From Luxibacter massiliensis (GTDB lineage Bacteria; Bacillota; Clostridia; Lachnospirales; Lachnospiraceae): a DNA stretch of 64,000 nt. The position numbers and the translations under genes were made by a program. The notes below the pieces were generated by a model that ran no database searches, had not been told where the DNA came from, and saw only the letters and a list, made by a program, of their open reading frames with translations. The first letter of the stretch is position 1, and every line of letters starts with the position of its first letter. Shown here in pieces: positions 8,210 through 16,824 of this stretch. Location: the NCBI RefSeq assembly GCF_900604355.1, contig NZ_UWOE01000001.1, positions 1,426,001 through 1,490,000 on the forward strand, written 5' to 3'.

Positions 8210-9228
8210 GGAAAAATATAAGTTCTTATATCAAGTCAAGGGCAGGCTGGTTTATTTTGTCCTTTCTGTTTCCCGGGATATTCTGGTGTGTGCTGTATCT
8301 ATATAATGTCAGGGCGGATGCCCTCAATTATGCTGTTGTCCTTTCATTATTCCTGCTGGTATGCTGGGGAGCGGCAGATTTTACTCTGTACTGCGGCCAA
8401 ATAAAAGCAGTGAGTGAGGCTTTGGCAGCGTATCCCTGGGAACTGCGGAATTTTCCGGAGGATCGGACAGGGGCAGAAGAGCTTTATAGGGTTAAGCTGG
8501 AGGATATGTTTGACCTTCATCAGGAGCAGGAGACACAAAACAGGCTCAAGAGGCAGGAAATGTTGGATTATTATAGTCTGTGGGTCCATCAGATTAAGAC
8601 CCCGATTGCAGCTATGCACTTACTTTTACAGTCTGCTGAGGAGAGTGGGGTGGAATTGGCAGAAAGCAAGTTTATCCCCCATGTAAGAATGGAATTGTTT
8701 AAGACAGAACAATATGTAGAGATGGTGCTTTCTTATTTGCGTATGGAGGATATGTCCTCAGATTTATCCCTTAAGTGGTATCCATTGGATGATATTGTAC
8801 GCCAGGCTGTAAGAAAGTACTCCCAGCTGTTTATACTAAAGAAGATCCGCCTGGATTATCAGGAATGCGGATTTATGGTGCTGACAGATGAGAAATGGCT
8901 TTTGTTTGTCCTCGGGCAGTTGCTGTCCAATGCCCTGAAATACACCCCAAAAGGAAGTATTTCAATATATATGGAGCCAGGCAGCCAGGGCGCCCTTATT
9001 ATAAAAGATACAGGCATCGGTATTTGGGAGGAGGATCTTCCCAGAATTTTCGAGAAAGGTTTTACCGGATATAATGGAAGAAAGGACAAAAAATCAACAG
9101 GGATAGGGTTGTACTTGTGCCGTTCTGTCTGCACTAAGTTGGGCCATGGCCTGGAGGTTAGCTCAAAGGTAGGGGAAGGGACATCTGTTAGGGTGAATTT
9201 ATTTAGAGAGGAAAATATTTTGGAATAA
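8206..9228 (+). CDS. Intramembrane-sensing histidine kinase, BceS-like
   Basis: A 340-residue protein. Two N-terminal membrane helices (near 13-33 and 40-60) have almost no extracellular loop, typical of BceS-type kinases, which sense through their partner transporter. The dimerisation helix carries the phospho-acceptor His in SLWVHQIKTPIAAMHLL. ATP-binding motifs are LGQLLSNALKYTP (N box), IKDTGIGIWEEDL (G1) and STGIGLYLC (G2). It overlaps the response regulator by 4 nt. The pairing with the transporter at 11.5-14.3 kb is inferred, because two leftward genes lie between. Confidence 0.9.
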   Translation: MRKNISSYIKSRAGWFILSFLFPGIFWCVLYLYNVRADALNYAVVLSLFLLVCWGAADFTLYCGQIKAVSEALAAYPWELRNFPEDRTGAEELYRVKLEDMFDLHQEQETQNRLKRQEMLDYYSLWVHQIKTPIAAMHLLLQSAEESGVELAESKFIPHVRMELFKTEQYVEMVLSYLRMEDMSSDLSLKWYPLDDIVRQAVRKYSQLFILKKIRLDYQECGFMVLTDEKWLLFVLGQLLSNALKYTPKGSISIYMEPGSQGALIIKDTGIGIWEEDLPRIFEKGFTGYNGRKDKKSTGIGLYLCRSVCTKLGHGLEVSSKVGEGTSVRVNLFREENILE

Positions 9229-9251
9229 ATGGACTATGACTTTAGAAAGAG

Positions 9252-9289
9252 GAAAGCCGGAATACCATTATCAGGTATCCCGGCTTTCT
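9252..9289. terminator. Rho-independent terminator between convergent genes
   Basis: GAAAGCCGGAATACC pairs with GGTATCCCGGCTTTC across a 7-base loop with one mismatch, ending in TTTC/TT. It lies after the kinase gene and faces the 3' end of pduT, so it can serve both strands. Confidence 0.8.
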
Positions 9290-9352
9290 TACCCCCGAAA
9301 TTGTACAGGGAGGCAATCTCCCCATATTATAGAAGAGGGCAACAGCTATCTG

Positions 9353-9892
9353 CTACATAAGAGCCTCATAGAGCTTCTCTGTGGGCCGTGGTATCACCAC
9401 ACTGTTTACCATCAGTTCGCTGACAGTCTCTGCCGCCTTGACAGCGGCTGTGACCGCACTGACGTCCCCGGAAAGTGTGACAAACCCTTTGCCCCCCACG
9501 GCAAACCCTGTCCTGATTTCCATAAGGTGTACATCTGCAGCTTTCGCGGCAGTATCAGCTGCCACGATGGCAGAAGCGACAGAATAAAATTCCAGGACGC
9601 CTACAGCCCCACTTGTGGGGATCTGGGAAGTGCTGCTGATGGCAGGCATGAGTTGGTCACTGATATTGGCAATCAGAAGCTTGTCAACTAAAAACGGCCC
9701 TGCTATCTCTTCACCTACGTTCATGGCGGCATTTACGCTGCTGGTATCACCGCCGATAATAATCATATATTTACCTGGACAGATGGTCGAAGACCTGAGA
9801 AGTTCAACCTCCGCAGCCTTGAGCACGTGGTCACAAGTTTCAATTCCCTTTGCTATACTGGACAATTCTAACATTCCAACTGAATTTCCCAT
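9353..9892 (-). CDS. pduT: Tandem-BMC microcompartment shell protein, PduT-like
   Basis: A 179-residue protein of two BMC domains (residues about 4-85 and 95-175), each opening with the BMC signature (VGMLELSSIAKGI; VGVLEFYSVASAI). Cys38 (STICPGKY) matches the position of the cysteine through which three PduT subunits hold a 4Fe-4S cluster in the trimer pore, so a redox role in the shell is likely. It follows pduS by 15 nt, with GGAGG in the gap. In pdu systems PduT and PduS are thought to pass electrons through the shell. No other shell or enzyme genes are present here, so it may serve a locus elsewhere in the genome or act alone. Confidence 0.88.
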   Translation of the reverse strand: MGNSVGMLELSSIAKGIETCDHVLKAAEVELLRSSTICPGKYMIIIGGDTSSVNAAMNVGEEIAGPFLVDKLLIANISDQLMPAISSTSQIPTSGAVGVLEFYSVASAIVAADTAAKAADVHLMEIRTGFAVGGKGFVTLSGDVSAVTAAVKAAETVSELMVNSVVIPRPTEKLYEALM

Positions 9893-9907
9893 TTTTTAAT
9901 TCCTCCG

Positions 9908-11257
9908 TTAGTTTACATTTATTCTGACACCGGCCGGTGTTGCTTCAGTGACTGTTCCGTCTGCGCTTGCATGGATATTGGCTGATAACCCTCCTTCAGC
10001 CGCCTGCCCGATGACATCGCCCTTGTGGACGGTATCCCCGGCTTTGACAGCCAGTTCTGCAGGCTTACCTATATGCTGTGCCAGTGGGATAAATACCTCA
10101 CCAGGGAAAAGCTCTGTACAGGTGTGTGCGTGCAGGCCATTGTACTGGTTTAAGCCCAGGCGTGCAATCAGGCGGTCTGTGGGGATGCGGTTCAAATCAA
10201 TGGTAGGCCGCGCTGTGGGATTGGGGGTCTTGTCAATGGTAATTCCCCGCTCTCTTAATTTGACCTTCATATAATTGTTGACTTGTCTTGGAGAAAGGCC
10301 CATGGGACATGAGAACATCTCACAGACGCCACAGCTTGAACAGTTTACTGCCTCGCCAAAACATTTGGCAAATTCTTCGTTGGAATCCAGGCCATCCTCC
10401 CTCCAGATATTCCTCATGACAAGATGGGGCCTCATGCTGTGGCCAATCTGGAAACGAGGGCAAAGATCCGTACACATACGGCACTGGATACATGCGCTGC
10501 GTGCCTGGTGTTTGATTCTTTCTATAGAAACTTCTGTCCTTTTCACAAGATAGTGGTCTTTGGGGAGGACGATTATATTTCCAGTTGTTTTAGTTACTAC
10601 CTGCTGGCTGATCAGGCCATTATCAGAAAAAACACGTCCCATCATAGGGCCGCCAAGGATGATGGCATAATCAGAAATTTTCGGGGAAGCGGCCTCGATA
10701 CAAGTCCTGACAGATGTGCCGATGGGAACCTTGAGCATAATTGGTTCTGCCACCTCGCCTACAACAGACAGATACTTGTCAGTAACCTTTGTGCCTTCTG
10801 CCATAGCCTCATAAATACTGATTACTGTGCCCACATTGTCGACAACGGCACCGACTTCAATGGGGATGCCGCGCTCAGGTACGGTACGTCCGGTGATCTG
10901 CTCTACGATAATCTGCTCATCCCCGGCCGGATAGAACGTCCTCATGGCAAAAATTTCTATATCTGCGTTATTTTTCTGGATTGCTTCTTCTAAAGCTGCA
11001 ATCTCGGCCTTATACTTTGCTTTCAATGCTATGTAGGATTTTTTTGCTTCCAGGTGCTGGGAAATATACATGATACCCTTGATTAATTCGTCGGCAAAGG
11101 TCCTGCACAGATATTTGTCTGTTTCAATCAATGGTTCACACTCGGCGGCATTGACAATAAAATATTCAGCCTTCGTGTTTAACTTGACGTGTGTAGGAAA
11201 TCCTGCCCCGCCGGCCCCTACAATACCGGCATCTTTTACTGTTTCAATTAAACTCAT
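9908..11257 (-). CDS. pduS: RnfC-like flavin/Fe-S electron-transfer protein, PduS-like
   Basis: A 449-residue protein. The N terminus has the RnfC/NuoF pattern GAGGAGFPTHVKL and a following NADH/FMN-binding region. An SLBB-like stretch follows, then two ferredoxin-type motifs, CIQCRMCTDLCP and CSSCGVCEMFSCP. A C-terminal barrel-sandwich segment contains AVKAGDTVHKGDVIG. PduS is a cobalamin reductase that regenerates the B12 cofactor of diol dehydratase. I chose the ATG at 11257, nine bases after GGAG, over the ATG at 11272, which has no site. It is the first gene of a two-gene operon with pduT. No diol or glycerol dehydratase is in the window. Confidence 0.85.
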   Translation of the reverse strand: MSLIETVKDAGIVGAGGAGFPTHVKLNTKAEYFIVNAAECEPLIETDKYLCRTFADELIKGIMYISQHLEAKKSYIALKAKYKAEIAALEEAIQKNNADIEIFAMRTFYPAGDEQIIVEQITGRTVPERGIPIEVGAVVDNVGTVISIYEAMAEGTKVTDKYLSVVGEVAEPIMLKVPIGTSVRTCIEAASPKISDYAIILGGPMMGRVFSDNGLISQQVVTKTTGNIIVLPKDHYLVKRTEVSIERIKHQARSACIQCRMCTDLCPRFQIGHSMRPHLVMRNIWREDGLDSNEEFAKCFGEAVNCSSCGVCEMFSCPMGLSPRQVNNYMKVKLRERGITIDKTPNPTARPTIDLNRIPTDRLIARLGLNQYNGLHAHTCTELFPGEVFIPLAQHIGKPAELAVKAGDTVHKGDVIGQAAEGGLSANIHASADGTVTEATPAGVRINVN

Positions 11258-11306
11258 AGCTTCTTTCTCCATTCATTGATTTGGTGGACATTTTTAGGAG
11301 TAATCT

Positions 11307-11323
11307 GATAATATAGATTATCA
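11307..11323. promoter_or_regulatory. Palindrome upstream of pduS
   Basis: GATAAT and ATTATC flank a short centre, giving a symmetric AT-rich site about 50 bp upstream of the pduS start, near a minus-strand TATAAT at about 11342-11347. It could be an operator for pduST. The bound protein is unknown. Confidence 0.35.
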
Positions 11324-11428
11324 TTTTACAATACATTGTGATTATACCACATTTTTCGGAAAAGAAATAGATAAAATTTGTATACTCACAGTGTAACCTG
11401 TAAAAATTGTATGTTCTTAGGGGCAACC

Positions 11429-11442
11429 TTACAAAAACGTAA
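11429..11442. promoter_or_regulatory. Candidate BceR-type operator
   Basis: TTACAAAAACGTAA matches the BceR-like consensus TNACA-N4-TGTAA except for one base. It lies about 110 bp upstream of the ABC transporter start and 54 bp ahead of a TATAAT (11497-11502) that lacks a good -35, as expected for an activated promoter. It links the response regulator at 7.5 kb with this transporter. The match is by eye. Confidence 0.55.
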
Positions 11443-11551
11443 GAATTCCTGTCCGTTTTGAAAGGAGAATCTATGGTTGGCCTGAGGCGGTTACAGTATA
11501 ATAAACCCGTAGAAAAGATAGAGCAGATTTGAAGAAAGGCAGGAGAAACAT

Positions 11552-12313
11552 ATGTCATTATTGGACGTTAAAAATGTAAAGAAAACCTATACTACCCGGT
11601 TTGGGGGGAACCAGGTACAGGCTCTTTTAGATGTCACATTTTCAGTGGAGAGCGGCGAGTATGTAGCCATTATGGGTGAATCAGGATCTGGCAAGACAAC
11701 GCTGCTGAATATTCTGGCAGCCCTGGATAAACCTACAGGAGGGAAGGTATATCTTAAAGGCAGAGATTTAAGCGGCATTAAGGACAGGGAAATGGCGGCG
11801 TTCAGAAGGCAGAATCTGGGATTTGTGTTCCAGGATTTTAATCTGCTTGACACATTTTCCTTAGAGGATAACATATACCTTCCTCTTGTGCTGGCAGGAA
11901 GGAAGTATGAGGAGATGAACCGCAGGCTCACCCCTATAGCGGGGCAGCTTGGAATTGAAGAACTTTTGAAAAAATTTCCTTATGAGGTGTCGGGAGGGCA
12001 AAAGCAGAGGGCCGCAGTGGCCAGGGCATTGATTACAAAGCCTCAGCTGGTTTTGGCCGACGAGCCTACAGGCGCCCTAGACTCCCGCTCTGCAGATGAC
12101 CTGATGGAATTATTTACAGAAATCAACAAGAACGGACAGACAATCCTGATGGTCACTCACAGTGTAAAGGCAGCCAGTAATGCCAACAGAGTGCTTTTTA
12201 TTAAGGACGGGGAAGTGTTCCACCAGATATATAGGGGAAACCTCTCAAATGAAGAAATGTACCAGAAGATTGCAGCGTCCCTGACTGTGTTGGCTACAGG
12301 AGGTGAGCAGTAA
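11552..12313 (+). CDS. ABC transporter ATP-binding protein, BceA-like
   Basis: A 253-residue ATPase with Walker A GESGSGKTT, Q-loop FVFQDFNLL, signature VSGGQKQRAAVARAL, Walker B LVLADEPTGALD and the switch His in MVTHS. This is the MacB/LolD/BceA subgroup, which works with FtsX-type permeases. The stop codon of this gene shares a base with the permease start (TAATG). The pair probably removes cell-wall-active peptide antibiotics and signals their presence to the kinase at 8.2-9.2 kb. Confidence 0.92.
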   Translation: MSLLDVKNVKKTYTTRFGGNQVQALLDVTFSVESGEYVAIMGESGSGKTTLLNILAALDKPTGGKVYLKGRDLSGIKDREMAAFRRQNLGFVFQDFNLLDTFSLEDNIYLPLVLAGRKYEEMNRRLTPIAGQLGIEELLKKFPYEVSGGQKQRAAVARALITKPQLVLADEPTGALDSRSADDLMELFTEINKNGQTILMVTHSVKAASNANRVLFIKDGEVFHQIYRGNLSNEEMYQKIAASLTVLATGGEQ

Positions 12314-14289
12314 TGTTTTATGCAAAACTTGCCCTTATTAACTTGAAAAAGAATGGAAAGACATATATACCTTATATACTGACCTGCATCTTGACAGTCA
12401 TGATGTTTTATATCATGAATGGCATTGCCAGGAACAGTGGGTTAGATCAGATGCCTGGGGCAGGAAACCTGAAACTGATACTTATCTGGGCGTCAGGAAT
12501 TACGGGGATTTTTTCGGCTGTATTTTTATTTTACACAAACAGCTTCCTTGTAAAACAGAGGAAAAAGGAATTTGGATTATACCAGGTTCTGGGGATGGAT
12601 AAAAGTAACCTGACAAAAATGATGGTCTGGGAAATTGTTTTTATTGTATGTATCAGCCTGGCAGCAGGCCTGGGACTGGGGGTTCTGCTAGGCAGGCTTT
12701 TATTCTTGATTTTACTGAAAATGCTTCATTTTTCTGTTTCTCTGGAATTCGCCCTGGAACCACAGGCTGTATGTTGGACAGTGATTCTGTTCCTCTGTGT
12801 GTTTGCCGCCACTCTTTTATTTAACCTTCTGCAGGTAAAGACATCCAACCCCATTGAGCTTTTGAGCGGGGGGAGACAGGGGGAAAGAGAGCCAAAAACA
12901 AAATGGATTTTGACAGTTGTAGGAGCAGCGGCTCTGGGGGCAGGTTATTTTATCGCCCAGACCACAGACTCGCCGCTGGCAGCCATAGGAAAATTTTTCC
13001 TGGCCGTCATATTGGTAATTATTGGGACCTATTGTCTTTTTACGGCGGGGAGCATAGCCTTTCTCAAAGGACTTAAAAAGAACCGGAGTTTTTATTATAA
13101 GCCAAGGCATTTTACCGCAGTGTCAGGTATGATATATAGAATGAAGCAAAATGCAGTAGGGCTGGCTAATATTTGTATTATGAGTACCGTTGTGCTGGTA
13201 CTGATTTCTGTAACGGTTTCTCTGTATGCAGGGATGGAGGACATTCTCACAACACGTTTTCCTGTGGATTTAAATATAGTGCTTTATGATGCATCAAACG
13301 AGAACGTGGACCGGATTGGCCGAATTGTAGAGGAGGAGGCACAAAAAGCCGGCGTGCAGGCGCAGGGAAGGATTTCTTACCGGTCGGGAGAGTTCTCTGC
13401 TGTTTTTGATAAAAAGGAACAGGCTATTCTACTCGGTGAATCTGATATCGGGAATTCCTACGGCACAGAGGATTACAGGGGCGTTACCATGCTGCCTCTG
13501 GAGGACTACAATAAGATGGAGGGCAAAAGTGAAAAACTAGAGGATGATGAAATACTGGTCTATTCCCCTGAGCAGGAAATAGACACAGATACCCTCCATA
13601 TAGGGGGCCAGGATTTTCAAGTGAAAAAAATACTAAAAGAAATGAAACCGGAGAAAAATAACTACTCTTATGTGATAAAAAATATTTATATTGTTATGCC
13701 TGATGTAGAAAAAATAGCAGATATGAAAGCACGATATGGCATGGAAGGGGCGGATACAATTATATTTTCTGATTCTTTTAATCTCAAAGGAGATGAAGAG
13801 GCCAAAGTCAGCACAATGAAAATTATTAAGCAGCGTATTACAGAAGAGGTGGGGAATGCCCTTGTAGAGTACAGAGAGGAAGCGAAAGAGAGTTTCTATT
13901 CTCTGTACGGAGGATTTTTGTTCCTGGGTATTTTTGTGGGCGCATTGTTTTTAATGGCCACTGTCCTGATTATCTATTATAAGCAAGTCTCAGAAGGCTA
14001 TGATGACAGAGGCAGATATCAGATTATGCAGAAAGTAGGGATGAGTAAACGGGAGGTCAAAAGCTCAATTAAGAGCCAGGTGCTTCTGGTATTCTTTATC
14101 CCCCTGGCTGCAGCTATCCTTCATGTGTCTATGGCGTTTAAGACTCTGACTAAACTTTTGGCCACTATGAACCTGGTCAATACACGGCTGTTTTTGCTGT
14201 GCACACTGGGTACGATTGTCATATTTGGAGTGTTTTACGGAATTGTATTCCTGCTCACGTCAAGGCAGTATTATAAGATAGTAGAATAA
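12313..14289 (+). CDS. FtsX-type ABC permease, BceB-like
   Basis: A 658-residue membrane protein with about ten helices. Helices lie near residues 15-40, 55-75, 105-135, 155-175, 195-215, 225-250 and 290-310. A large extracellular domain of about 200 residues (near 310-525) follows, then three C-terminal helices (near 535-560, 595-615 and 625-650). The long extracytoplasmic loop between helices 7 and 8 is diagnostic of BceB-type permeases for peptide antibiotics. The motif YQVLGMDKSNLTKM after helix 2 is the usual FtsX coupling segment. It is coupled to the ATPase gene. An intergenic repeat starts within a few bases of the stop codon. Confidence 0.9.
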   Translation: MFYAKLALINLKKNGKTYIPYILTCILTVMMFYIMNGIARNSGLDQMPGAGNLKLILIWASGITGIFSAVFLFYTNSFLVKQRKKEFGLYQVLGMDKSNLTKMMVWEIVFIVCISLAAGLGLGVLLGRLLFLILLKMLHFSVSLEFALEPQAVCWTVILFLCVFAATLLFNLLQVKTSNPIELLSGGRQGEREPKTKWILTVVGAAALGAGYFIAQTTDSPLAAIGKFFLAVILVIIGTYCLFTAGSIAFLKGLKKNRSFYYKPRHFTAVSGMIYRMKQNAVGLANICIMSTVVLVLISVTVSLYAGMEDILTTRFPVDLNIVLYDASNENVDRIGRIVEEEAQKAGVQAQGRISYRSGEFSAVFDKKEQAILLGESDIGNSYGTEDYRGVTMLPLEDYNKMEGKSEKLEDDEILVYSPEQEIDTDTLHIGGQDFQVKKILKEMKPEKNNYSYVIKNIYIVMPDVEKIADMKARYGMEGADTIIFSDSFNLKGDEEAKVSTMKIIKQRITEEVGNALVEYREEAKESFYSLYGGFLFLGIFVGALFLMATVLIIYYKQVSEGYDDRGRYQIMQKVGMSKREVKSSIKSQVLLVFFIPLAAAILHVSMAFKTLTKLLATMNLVNTRLFLLCTLGTIVIFGVFYGIVFLLTSRQYYKIVE

Positions 14290-14292
14290 CTC

Positions 14293-14413
14293 TATTCCTG
14301 CGGGCAATAAGCCAAGGGGACATGTAAACATGTCCATTTGGCCGCTGCCGCCAGGGCCTAATACCCCCATGCCTGCATCGCTGCTAGTTTGATGTCCCGT
14401 ATACCTGCATCGG
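14293..14413. repeat. Intergenic repeat, left and right modules
   Basis: The left module (about 14293-14355) folds: GGACATGT-aa-ACATGTCC sits inside GCCAA/TTGGC, flanked by GCGGGCA and GCTGCCG. The right module (about 14355-14413) has CCTAATACCCC, GCATCGCT, ATGTCCC and CCTGCATCGG. Related left modules occur at 15505-15563 and 39405-39463, and a related right module at 38016-38073. All lie just after genes. The family is not recognised. Confidence 0.6.
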
Positions 14414-14569
14414 CTCTTTGGCTTGTTCTGTTATTTCCTTAAAATAAGGCTTCATTGGGTTCCGGGAAACAAAGGCCCAAGGTGAAAGACAATATAGACC
14501 TTTGTCCTGAAATATGGTAGGATGAAAAAGGTCTATCACACCAGATTTTAACAATGGAGGTTTGTTTCT

Positions 14570-15010
14570 ATGATTAGGGAACTGACAAAGAAAGACAGAG
14601 AGCTGTATTTGAAAATGGCACATGATTTTTATCATTCTCCGGCAGTTCTTCATCCTATACCGGATTCTTATATGGAAAGGACATTTGAAGAGTGCACAGG
14701 GGAAAGGGCTTATGCAAAGGGATATATACTAGAGCATGAGGGACAGGCCGCAGGGTATGCCCTTGTGTCAAAGACCTTTTCCCAGGAAGCGGGAGGGTAT
14801 GTATACTGGCTGGAGGAACTTTATATACGGGAGCAGTTCCGCTCTAAAGGACTGGGAAGTGAGTTTTTTGCCTATGTGGAGCAGAATAAGGAGCCAGGTG
14901 TCACCCGTTTCAGGCTGGAGGTGGAGCCGGATAACATTAGGGCGGCTGCGCTTTATGAGAGAATGGGATATAAATACCTGGGTTACCGGCAGATGGTAAA
15001 AGAGTTCTAA
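14570..15010 (+). CDS. GNAT-family N-acetyltransferase
   Basis: A 146-residue protein of normal GNAT length. It opens with IRELTKKDRELYLKMA, has a central YWLEELYIREQFRSKGLGS acetyl-CoA loop (RSKGLGS is the Q/RxxGxG motif), and ends with the typical LEVEPDNIRAAALYERMGY. GGAGG lies nine bases before the ATG. The 280-bp gap upstream holds only the repeat described above and a short AT-rich stretch. The substrate is not predictable. The next gene, a cupin, follows after 64 bp. Confidence 0.88.
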   Translation: MIRELTKKDRELYLKMAHDFYHSPAVLHPIPDSYMERTFEECTGERAYAKGYILEHEGQAAGYALVSKTFSQEAGGYVYWLEELYIREQFRSKGLGSEFFAYVEQNKEPGVTRFRLEVEPDNIRAAALYERMGYKYLGYRQMVKEF

Positions 15011-15074
15011 TACGGCCAGAATAGCCGGACTGCCGACATACCGGGCAGATATCAATTATAGGAGGGATATAGAG

Positions 15075-15419
15075 ATGACAAAAGCAGGAGAAAGAAAAGC
15101 AGAGACAGTTGAGAGGGTAAACGGAGGGGCAGGCTTTCTTATAAAGGAAGCGCTCTTGAGCCAGGAGCAGTTAGGGGAACACTGTAAAATGTTTTCCAGG
15201 GTGACGCTGAAGCCGGGATGTGAGCTGGGACACCATGAGCACCATGGAGAGACAGAGGCATATTACATCCTTTCGGGAAATGGAATGTATGATGACGACG
15301 GAACTGCCGTGGAGGTAGAAGCCGGGGATGTAACTTTCTGTGAGGATGGGAAGGGGCATGGCATGAAAAACTGCGGAAAAGAAGACCTGGTATTTGTGGC
15401 CCTGATTTTAAAGAAATAG
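15075..15419 (+). CDS. Small cupin-domain protein
   Basis: A 114-residue single-domain cupin. Motif 1 is GHHEHHGETEAYYILSGNG, supplying two or three metal-binding His and a Glu; motif 2 is DVTFCEDGKGHGMKN with the second His. Small cupins of this kind are isomerases, dioxygenases or sensors, so no reaction can be named. AGGAGG is placed correctly ahead of the ATG. A strong terminator follows 57 bp after the stop. Confidence 0.8.
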   Translation: MTKAGERKAETVERVNGGAGFLIKEALLSQEQLGEHCKMFSRVTLKPGCELGHHEHHGETEAYYILSGNGMYDDDGTAVEVEAGDVTFCEDGKGHGMKNCGKEDLVFVALILKK

Positions 15420-15475
15420 GGCAGTATGGAAGAGCAGTGTATCCCCTTTAGGCAGATAAGGCTATAGGGATGAGG

Positions 15476-15508
15476 GAGCCGGTGGAGAGCAGCACCGGCT
15501 CTTTATTT
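15476..15508 (+). terminator. Rho-independent terminator after the cupin gene
   Basis: GAGCCGGTG pairs perfectly with CACCGGCTC across an 8-base loop and is followed by TTTATTT. Confidence 0.85.
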
Positions 15509-15563
15509 CTGCCAGCAGCAAGCCAGGGGGACATGCCTTCCAATTTGGCGGCTGCCGGGAGGG
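15505..15563. repeat. Intergenic repeat, left module copy
   Basis: Shares TATTyCTGC, AAGCCA, GGGGACATG, ATTTGGCsGCTGCCG and AGGG, in order, with the copy at 14293. The inner hairpin has diverged but the GCCA/TGGC frame is kept. It lies between the terminator and the 3' end of the leftward aminotransferase gene. Confidence 0.55.
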
Positions 15564-15588
15564 TTAAATACTCTTTTGGGGGACTTTG

Positions 15589-16701
15589 TTAAGGCTGCGT
15601 GGGCACAGGCGGGAGACATTCCTTCAGTGCGGCCAGGAGCCTGGCATTGTCGGAAGGCTCCATAATGCAGAAGCGGACATACTCACCTTCCAGATGCTGG
15701 AAGGAGGAGCAGTCCCTAATCATCAGCCCTTGCCTGATACAGTGCTGGAAAAGTGCAGAGGCCTTGGGGCCTGGGGGATGTATCTGTATAAGGATGAAAT
15801 TGGCCGCTGCTCCGTATACAGTGATGTTGGGCAGGCAGCGCAATTCCCTCAGCATTCCTGCGCGCTGCTCTTGCACGAGAACTCTGGTACGTCGGATGTA
15901 ATCAGTGTCCTTAAACATCTCTTCCCCGGCAAAGGCCGCAATACTGTTCAAAGACCAGGGGATCTGCCTGCTGCGCACCAGGTCCAGGAAGGACTGGTCG
16001 CTGGTAACGCCATAGCCGAGACGCAGGCCGGGAGCGGCAAAAAATTTGGAAACACCGCGCAGTACAATAAAATTGGAAAATTCTTTTGCCAGAGGGATGG
16101 CTGTGACCATTTGTATATCAGGCGTAAATTCTACATAAGTCTCATCGATCATGACAAAAGTCCCCGCCTCGCGGCAGGCTCTTAAAATCTGGCCCATCTG
16201 CTCTGACGGTATGGCAGAGGAGGTAGGATTATTGGGGTTACAGATAATCAGCAGATCGTACCTTTCTTTAAGCTTTTCCAGAAAATCATATAAATCCAGG
16301 TGAAAGCCCCTATCAGGAGACAGGATGTAATAGTCCCGGATACTGTCAATAAAAGATAATTCCCTGTCATATTCGGAATAGGTAGGCCCCAGGATCAAAG
16401 TCTTTTTCGGCATCTTTTGTTCAATCAGAAGGGAAATTAACTCTGTGGAGCCGTTCCCCACAATGACATGGGAGGGGGAGGCCTGGCAGTACTCACCGAT
16501 GGCATGGCGCAGCGCGGCATACTCTCTGTCTGGATAGGAGGAAATAATATCCAGGTTCTGACATATGGATGCCTTTATTTTTTCAGACAGGCCCAGGGGA
16601 TTTACATTGGCCCCGAAACGGACAATAGAGTCCTTAGGAATCCCGTAATATTCTGATATTTTTTCTAAATCACTGCCGTGGAACTGTGGCGTTGTATCCA
16701 T
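15589..16701 (-). CDS. PLP aminotransferase, CobD/HisC-like
   Basis: A 370-residue fold-type I PLP enzyme. It opens with RFGANVNPLGLSEKI, and has GNGSTELISLL, the CNPNNPTS cofactor segment, MIDETYVEF, and the Schiff-base lysine in LRGVSKFFAAPGLRLGYG. It is intermediate between histidinol-phosphate aminotransferase and L-threonine-O-3-phosphate decarboxylase (CobD); the N-terminal phrase favours the CobD-like group. No his or cob genes adjoin it, and pduS/pduT (B12 related) lie 4 kb away. Start at the ATG with GAGGAG nine bases upstream. Divergent from the DUF5717 operon. Confidence 0.75.
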   Translation of the reverse strand: MDTTPQFHGSDLEKISEYYGIPKDSIVRFGANVNPLGLSEKIKASICQNLDIISSYPDREYAALRHAIGEYCQASPSHVIVGNGSTELISLLIEQKMPKKTLILGPTYSEYDRELSFIDSIRDYYILSPDRGFHLDLYDFLEKLKERYDLLIICNPNNPTSSAIPSEQMGQILRACREAGTFVMIDETYVEFTPDIQMVTAIPLAKEFSNFIVLRGVSKFFAAPGLRLGYGVTSDQSFLDLVRSRQIPWSLNSIAAFAGEEMFKDTDYIRRTRVLVQEQRAGMLRELRCLPNITVYGAAANFILIQIHPPGPKASALFQHCIRQGLMIRDCSSFQHLEGEYVRFCIMEPSDNARLLAALKECLPPVPTQP

Positions 16702-16824
16702 GTATACAATCTCCTCTCAAATTCTTTCATTCACCCGTTGCAAGAAATACTATAAAGATGATATAATTCATTATAGCGTGCTTATGAAAAAATGCAACGT
16801 AAGAAATATGAGTAGGTGACGAGT

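Noticed and set aside
14384..14653. 89-codon minus-strand frame
   Set aside because: Made of the intergenic repeat and antisense of the GNAT start; no ribosome site.
16816..16824. GTG start for the DUF5717 gene
   Set aside because: The ribosome site TAGGTGA overlaps it; the TTG at 16825 has proper spacing and gives the expected MKNKIKRL start.
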